Assembly (NCBI RefSeq): GCF_000327385.1
Contig: NW_008709781.1
Location: forward strand, 1,117,282 to 1,181,281
Direction of reading: 5' to 3'
DNA: 64,000 nucleotides
Source of the DNA: Lottia gigantea
Lineage: Eukaryota > Mollusca > Gastropoda > Lottiidae
The notes beneath the pieces were generated by a model that saw nothing but the letters and a program-made list of their open reading frames with translations, made no database searches and had not been told where the DNA came from. A program made the position numbers and the translations under genes. How positions within the stretch are numbered: position 1 is the stretch's first letter; the number at the start of each line of letters is the position of its first letter. This document shows positions 29,501 through 38,500 of this stretch, one piece after another.

Positions 29501-32500
29501 CATTGAGTGTCTGAAAACGGGGAATATAATGTATTTTAGAATTAAAAATTCAAGATGGGACCTGAGGGAGTCATTATGCCTTTCTTAATCATCAGTCTGC
29601 AATGAGTTGCAGGCTACAATAGGAATTTGATAGCAGTATTTGTCTTGAGTTGATGTGCCGCGACTCAAAAAGGTGGAAAGATTTTAAATTAAGTATTCTT
29701 TGTTTCCTTTGTGGCCTAGAATATTGAGGTATTTTAGTTGGGTATTATTTGCGATAAGATTTATGCCACGAGAGTATGGGAATTTTCTGGAGGATACCAC
29801 CACTTCTCCAGTAATTGCTTGTGAATCATCATATTTGAGTTAAAATATTAAACGAGCTTTGATACTATCAGATTTTAGAAACCTGATATGATAATTGGAA
29901 AAGACACAAAAATGTGCAATTATTTTGAAATATGATCCAGAATTGTTTTATTCAACAAATGGTTTAGTTGGTGGTGAATTATTGATATTGTGTTAATCTG
30001 CTATCCATAGGAACAATACTAAATGCTAAATTGACAGAAATTCTTGTATTTCCCTTGGGCTACACTCAAATTTTTTTCATTCTTTTTATGAAAACTGCAG
30101 TATCCTTTTCTTTCTGGCACATCTTTATGCATTTGGTAAAATAATTGAAAGGCCAAAAGGAAGCTTCAAATCTCAAACACATCCTGTAAAACAATAAATA
30201 AATGTAATAAGTTTTTGATGATTGATTTTTTGTTTAAATTCATTTTTCTTCTCAGTGGCTTGATTTAATTTTCATTTTGAATTGATATTTCCTCAGTTAT
30301 CAGAGAATCAATGGAGATTTCAGCTAATTTTATCAAGTGTAGCTAAGAGACAAAGAACATATTTCATTCAGTCTCTGACCTGGACTGGCATGTCACATGT
30401 TTCCCGAAATGATCTTCGAGATCCTTGAGATTTTGTCAAACAATGTAAAGATCATTACTGGCTCTCGCTGGCAGACATTTTACTCTGGTATTAAACCATA
30501 TCATTAGCAGTTTAATTAACTAAACTTCTTTTTAACGTAGTGGATTGTTTTCTTGAGAACGTTAAATTGCCTCTGGATTCTGGCCCTTCATAATGATAAT
30601 ATCAATGTCTCGAATTTTATCACAGAACCTTTTTTTACACTAGCACTCTTGTCTTATAGCTGCAGGCAGAAACACAATATTGCCATTTCTAGGAATTCTA
30701 TTGTTGTTGTATAGATTGATTTTACAGAAACACTAACAATAGTAAAAACTATATTGTTATAATATGATAGTCTCCAGTGGCTTTTACCATCGGACGTTAA
30801 AATAATAAAGATCAGTGGTCCAAGGTGACGAAATGATAAAATAGCTATGTTTAGACTGTAGACTGAATAGAGAACAGAAGTAACATCTTATTCCTAGTGG
30901 ATATTGTATGTTTAAAACATGAGACAGAATTGAAACTATCAATAAAAACCAGCCGAGTTCAATTTAACACCAAGGTGCTAATGTTCTATGTTCATGTTCA
31001 GTTAGAAGTAGAAATCATAATAACAAAAGATCAAGCTTCCACTCGGCACACCACGTTATGTGTTATTTATTGTTGATTGTTATCTTTGAGCTGTGTCAAT
31101 AAAACTTCAATTAATTAATGAAATCGTGCATCAAAGAGTGAATAGAAGAACTTGTATTTGCTGAAATTAAAAACGTTTGGTGTAATTTGTTCTAATTGTG
31201 TTTAAATTTTTGTGATTTTATGCATTGATATGTTTATTTTGCTACAGGGCTTTGTTTTTAACACTTTAGTGTGCATACAGGCAATTATTTTTAAGATTTA
31301 AATTGATTAAAATAAGTCAGGTGGAACAAGTAATATTTCAGAGCAGACCTGAAAATTAATAACTGTTTAGATTTATAATATTTTTTCTGTCTCATTAGAT
31401 TTTGATTCAATGCACAAAACCAAATTTGGAAATTTTTCTTGCGAAAGATCAGGTTCACCTTGACCCCATGGGATTAAAATCCCAGAGTTCTAGTGATTCA
31501 CAATAAAAACAAGATGACTGACGACTTAATCTCAATTGCTAACACACGGACGACATGTGACTTTTAAGAAGACAGGAATGATGGGAACCATTGTTATCGT
31601 ACGATAAAAAATAACAATTTATAGCTGGGTAGATTCCCTGAAGGGAAATCCTCTTTAATCAATGGCAAAAAATAGAAAAAAATGAATATTTGACTGGAGT
31701 TTAATTTATGCTGAGTTCTAGGATAAAATGAATTATGAATTGACAATGAGTTTTAATCATAGCGTTATATAATAAGAACTAGAGTCCACACTGACCTCAT
31801 TTAATGTTGGATACATGGTAACGTCAATGTGCCGACTATGGATCAAGACTTGTTTTTACAGGTCTGATAAATAAAAATATTTTATAAACTTATTATTAAA
31901 TCTGACATCAGGGCCTGTCACGCACGGAGGTCCATGCATATAACATTGAGGTGAGGGGCCCTATTAGAAATGTTATTCAAATTAAAATAAGCGAAAAAAA
32001 TTTCACCAGAAGCGTCAATCCAGCCACCATTTTGATTAGCGTAACATTTCTTAAATTCGATATTTCTCCCTCATTTGTTATCCGATTTGCATGTTTTTAG
32101 AAAACTCAAGATGTTTGGCAACAATTCCTTGCTAGCCGAATTTGGAATTTTGATTTTGCATTTTTCGCACGCGCATTACCAACTTTCTTATTTCTTATCC
32201 GAATTTCATCAAACTTGGTATGTATGTGAATAATCCAATTCTAAATTTTATGGAAAAATTGAATTTTTGTTCTGCGCATGGGCATAACCAACTTTCTTAT
32301 TCCTTATCCAAATGTCATTAAACTTGGTATGTATGTGTATAATCCAATTCTAAATTTGATGGAATTATAAAATTTGCGTAGTCCGCATGAGAATTACCAA
32401 CTTTCTTTTTTCTTACCGAATTTCATCAAACTTGGTATGTATGTGTATAATCCAATTCTAAATATGATGGAAAAATTGAATTTTTCTTCAGCGCATGCGC

Positions 32501-35500
32501 ATTACCAACTTTCTTATTTCTACTCCAAATGTCATTAAACTTGGTAGGTATGTGTATAATCCAATTCTAAATTTGATGGAAATATTCAATTTTTTTTGTG
32601 TGCATACGCATTACCAACTTTCTTATTTCTTGTCGGAATTTCATCAAAATTGATATGCATGTGTATTATCCAATTCTAGATTGGTATAAATATGTATTAT
32701 TAAATTCTAGACTGGATTCTAGTAGTGCTCATGCATATTAACAATTTTTTATCCAAATTTCTTCTGGATGTGTATTTTAATTAGCTATTTCTAAATTGTT
32801 TGGGTATATAGGAACAGTTCTAGTTTTTTTTAATACATAAAACCGATTTTAACTCCATCAGGTAGGTTAAATTATGTCTATTAATGACCGATTTACTCTT
32901 TTAAAATAGATGGCCTATACTTTTCTGGTTGGCTAAAACTAAAAAACATAATTTCTCTGCAAGTTTGTCAATAACATCCATTTGACATTATGTTAAGGTA
33001 GACCTCTTATAAAATGGCCGCATTCCTCCAGTATCGGCACGTCACTTGTCAAGTGTGGTTCTATTTATAACTCTATGGTTTTAATACATCTCACCCTATA
33101 CCAAGGGACATAATTTTTGGATGAAGCCTTGTGACATGTATTTTAGACGAGCCAAAAATAATGTGTATAAGGCTCATTTAATGTAATTAATTTCAATGAA
33201 AAATGAATCGTTATTTTTCATCTGATATTGCACTGTGTTTGGTCAATGATGAAATTTGTTTTTTTCAGCAGAAAATTATCTCTGACTTATTTGTTTCAAT
33301 TCAGATTTTGATTTGAAATAAAAAAAAAAACGTTATAATAAAGCTTTCTTTGATTCTTTTCATGAATTTTTACCCTTGATTTCTATTATATTAAAGGTCC
33401 AGAGCAACCTAATATAATGAAAGAACCATGGTTTATTGGTATGTTAATCAGTACTATTGGTGGAACACTGTGGTTAGCATTGTGTATATTTAGTATCTGG
33501 TTATGTAGAAAGAGGAAAAATCGTAAGAAGTTGGCACAGAATGGCATGTACAGTGGTGAGTATGCTGAATGCTTTCATAGTGAGACCTCCATTCAATTCA
33601 GTAATAAAGCACAGATGAATGGCAAAGCCTTTATCACAGATTCTCAAATTAGTGTCCAAGAAATATTAAACTTCTTTTGTGATACTAGCTATTTTAAATA
33701 ATAAAGCACTGATGAAAAGCATGTGAAAACTTGATCAATATTGGTTCCACTATCAAATTATGCTTCTGACCTCTTTATATTTCTATTGTAGCTGTTCCTG
33801 TACACAAAGCTGAAGATTCTTCAAGGTATGTTTAATTGGCTACATTGTTTATGAATGTTTTGAAATTATCTATCCAATCTGCTGGTACGTGTAAAGCCAA
33901 GCTGAAACTCATACTACAGATGATCAACCAAAATGTTAAAATATGGCGATTTATCAGGAATATATTTTAGATTTCTATCTTCTTCTTTTAATACCTAATA
34001 TATATTCATTTTATTATAGAAGTGTTGCTGATGTAGTTTATGCTCAGAAAGATGGTAATATCCATGGCAACATGTCAGGTAAGATTGCTTAAGATAACCA
34101 TTGATGTATACATATTGTGGTTTCTCTAAATGAACAACATGGAATCTGATCTAAGAATATTGTTAGACTGCTCTCAATAGACTTGCACTTGACATAGAAT
34201 GGCTCTTTGACAAACTTTGACAACTGATGCATGCTAACAAAATTTGACAAACAAATTGCCTGCCAATCGATGTTGTGGTCTATCCCTTTCTCTCAAAATT
34301 GTGCTCTCTCCTAATTTGGTGTCGTTTTGCGTTCTGTTCCCTTTAGGTTATGGGGGTTTACATTCCGACTTGGCGAGTTTATTGGACGCAAACTCAAAGG
34401 ACGTAGAATTGAAAGATCAGAATATTTATAACACAGCAGGCTCGATTCCACAGATGAAAACATTTTATCAGAAACCCAACTCGACTCTTGCTGTTTCAGT
34501 AGCACCATATGCCACCACCACCCTGATAAATACAGGTCAGGGTATGCCTGGACGTTCACATCAAGGCAGTAATGTAAGTATCAGAGTTATCTTCTCCTTG
34601 GAAGACAGTGTTGAACTTGTTTCTCAATCTCAATAATTTAAATAAAAAATGTGTCGTAGAACAAACCTTAACAAAAATAGATGAAACAAGTTCAACCAGT
34701 TTTCTTATGACCTATACCTTAAACTAACAAAACCCTGTATGATATTTGATACCCTATTAAATATTTCAACTAACCCTTCTTAACCTGTGAAAACCTTGCC
34801 TTACTTGATTAATCACTCCTACTAATCATTTCCTTATTTTCCATCCCTTCAGCTTTCCCTTGGGATTTATGAAGTAAGCATAACCTATTTAAACCTTTAC
34901 TGATTTTGAAGTGGTTTTAAAAAATCACAGTAGCCTTAATTGTTGATAAACATATTTTAAAGCTTGACTGCAATAATTGCTGAATATTTTGAGACATAAA
35001 GAAATCTGATTTAAAATTTAAAATTTAAACTAATGGCTGTTATTAATTGATACATTACTAAACAAAATGTGGAAATTCAAAATACACTATTTTGATTCAT
35101 TGCATGGAATAATACATGAAAGTATTGGAAAGTTAGATTTTGTGTGGCTTATGTAGATTTTAGTTCACCCTGCTTATTAATCTTTTTGTTCTCTTTTTAA
35201 AGCAACCTAATGTTGGCATTTATGAGGTTAGTATTAATAATAGTTCAAATTCCTTATAATATAGAACCTTACTTACTTGTGAAATTTGCATCATAATATA
35301 TTTTATTTTTTAATGAGCTTCCTTCCAACATTTTATGCAACAAAATATATAACTTTCTCCTCAAGTAAAGACAGAAATAATAACTATGGTAAAACGGTGC
35401 CGCTTTGCAAAACCAAATTCTACAATGTTACGGTTTCAGGGTAATTGAAAAATTGATCGCCCTAAGTTGCCTTTTATTTTTTTACAGACATGTATGGAGT

Positions 35501-38500
35501 CCACATTTCGACCAATAAATCATGCATATGTTCACAGTAGTGCCAGTGGCTCTGGAGATAGTTGCCAAAAACCAGAACTAAGATCCAGTGACTCTCATTC
35601 TGACAATAGTAGACCTAACACAAGTAAGTTTAATATCCAATTTGAATTATTATTAATTACATGCTTGTATCAAAAGATTCATGGAGTTTTCTTTAGAATC
35701 TTTAAGTATCTTTTTTATGATGCAGACCATTTCATTTTTTTGATAACCCCATGTGCTTTGTAGCTTCATATAATATGCAGCTTATGTGATCAACCATCAT
35801 TTTCAGGTTGTCCTCATGAACATATTGAAATGTTAAGCCCAGGAAGTGACAGTGGTAGCCTAACCACTGATGAATTTGGAATGCCAGTAAAACGTAATCG
35901 TAAAATGCAAAGACAAGGATATCCAGGAAAACAACCCATGGTGAACTGGTCAGAGTTACTTCCCCCTCCACCTGAACATCCACCACCAAGTGATGTAGGA
36001 TCACCACCAGAATCACCCATGAATACTCTTCACAGATTGGAACGTCAAGCTGCTCATCGGCATGACAACAACCACAGTCCAATTTCACCCGTTTCTAAAA
36101 TCTCTGCTTGTTCGTGTCCAGTTCCACATGATAGGATGCCACCTAATATACGAAATGTACCCTACTCGGACAATGAATTTGGAATGCATTCACCTAGGAT
36201 ACATGAGTGTCGGCCATATTCTCCTAAACAGCTCAATACGAGACGAACTCATTCTCCTGTCCAAGATGGCAGGATATCACCTAGTAAAGGGTATTACCCT
36301 CCATGTCACCATGTTGGTGATAAAAATGACTATAATAATATTTACCCCTCCCGTAACTATTATAGTGATATAGAAGGGCGTGGTGGGGGTATGATGGGTG
36401 GTAGTGTTTATACCCCAGCCTCTCTACAAGGCTATCATATAGACAATAGAATATGTAGTCAGTGTGCACCAGAAGGTGTATCTATAGACAGAGCTTGTCA
36501 ATCTTCTCTGCCCAGTCTTGCCAGTGAATGTGTACATCCTAATTATCAGGGCAGGTAAGTTCACTTTATATTTCTATCCTTCAATTAATTCTTGAACTGT
36601 TCTAACTGGACTTGATAGTTTGGATAACATCGTCTGTTTTAAATCTTAAAAAGCTCTCTGTACAGTACACTGCACCCTTCATAGCATCTTTGATTTTACT
36701 GAGATTTGACTTATACACCAGCCAATGCCTGTCAAATGTTCTTCGTCTGAAGAGAAAAACATCATGTATCCTCATTTTTTGTTGGTATTTTAATTATACA
36801 GTTTGTGTTTAACTTTGTCCATTTATAGAAATGGGGATTCTCCTGTGTCTGAAGAAATGCCAGATTATGCAGATGAGTCTGACATGGATCCAGGACAAGT
36901 GGAATGTCATACTCCAGATTCTAGTGTTAATGGAGATGGTAAGTCAACATTCTATTGTTTTAACACCACCAGCTTCAAAGCATGAATCAATTTAAACACT
37001 TGCTGAAATTGCTTTTATATTGATGCTTCAAGGCTTTATGACTAGTACTGTGCTTGGTAAATACCATACACCCACTACTTTTACAATTATATTGACAGGA
37101 GCAGGAACGATATCGATATAATGCTGTTGTTTATTGTTATTGTATTTGCTATAATAGGCATAGCAGTCTGGGGTGCTGATATATCTTTAACTTCACCCCC
37201 ACACATACCCATTGACAGCAAACAAAAAAAACATAGTTAGTTTGAAAAATTGCATAGTTTCGGCTATCAGAAACCATATTGATAAGGGAAACACAGCCTC
37301 CCAGCACCCCGTCTGCTATGCTTATATTTTAAATGTAATTTTGAACTAATAGCATGTGTTTTGTCTACAGTGAAGTGCTGACCCAACCATATTCACAATT
37401 TACATTACATTCTTCCATTTTCTCTTTTAACTCTTTTACTAATCAACTGGTCTAACACATGACAGCAAATTTTCATTCTCATAGTTTAAGAAGTTCATGC
37501 TTATAGCTTAATTCTTTGTTAAGGGGGTAAAATTCCTGAGTTCTGTTCCTCAAAATATCTTGCAAATGTAATTTGTCAAAAGTGTGGAATTTTACAAATA
37601 CCATACAAGAATTATGCATAAGATTTTTCTTGGAACAGGATCCAGGTCTATGTGATACATAGAATTAGACAGGAAACTTGTCTTTGTGTGTTTGGACCAA
37701 AAACTTAGCTTTTTTTTATCACTCTCTTACATATCCTATAAGCTTTTCTCTGCATGCAAAAAATGTGATCAAAATTGCTATTTGAAATTAAAGATTGACA
37801 ATTTATTATTTATTGAGTATCTCTATTAAAAATTCAAAAGTTGTTAAAATGACAATTCTAACCACTAACATTTCTCTGATAAAATAATTAATATGCACAT
37901 TTTCTGGTGATGACATCATAATATGTCCTTTGTTAAAATGATATTTTTATCTAATGGCATGAAAAAGCAATTCCAGGAACCAAATAATGTCATTATCAAT
38001 TATCACACTTCTGCTAATATTTCAATTATTATCACAACCAGACTCCAAAATCATTTTTTTTTCTGAAAATCTGGTAAATTTCATTTATTTTTCATCATAA
38101 AATTTGACATAATCCATTTCTTTTCTATGGTAATGTTGACTAAATCTAATTTGTGAAGCCATGTTTTTACATGTTGTCATTTAATTCAACTATACTGATA
38201 GAAACGTCTAAAATATAGTTCAGGCTGCTGATCTTTGGTAAAATTTATGTTTTAAAGATTATTTGATTATAGGAAAAAAACAATAACATACACACAGAAA
38301 ATATTTCACACAATTGATGGAAAAATGTGCAAATTTGGTCACTGTTTTTAACAAAAAACATTTTTCTCCAATGCTGAATTATTTTTTGAAGCTTCTTGTC
38401 TTTCAATATATATCTCTGATAATTGTACCATCTTCATTAGCACACATGGTGCAGAAAACTAGGACGTAAAACTCCATTCATTTCATTTCTGATAACTGTT

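Noticed and set aside
35732-36088. Antisense frames across the Robo CC2 exon
   Set aside because: Shadows of the proline-rich coding strand; the + strand protein matches the family.
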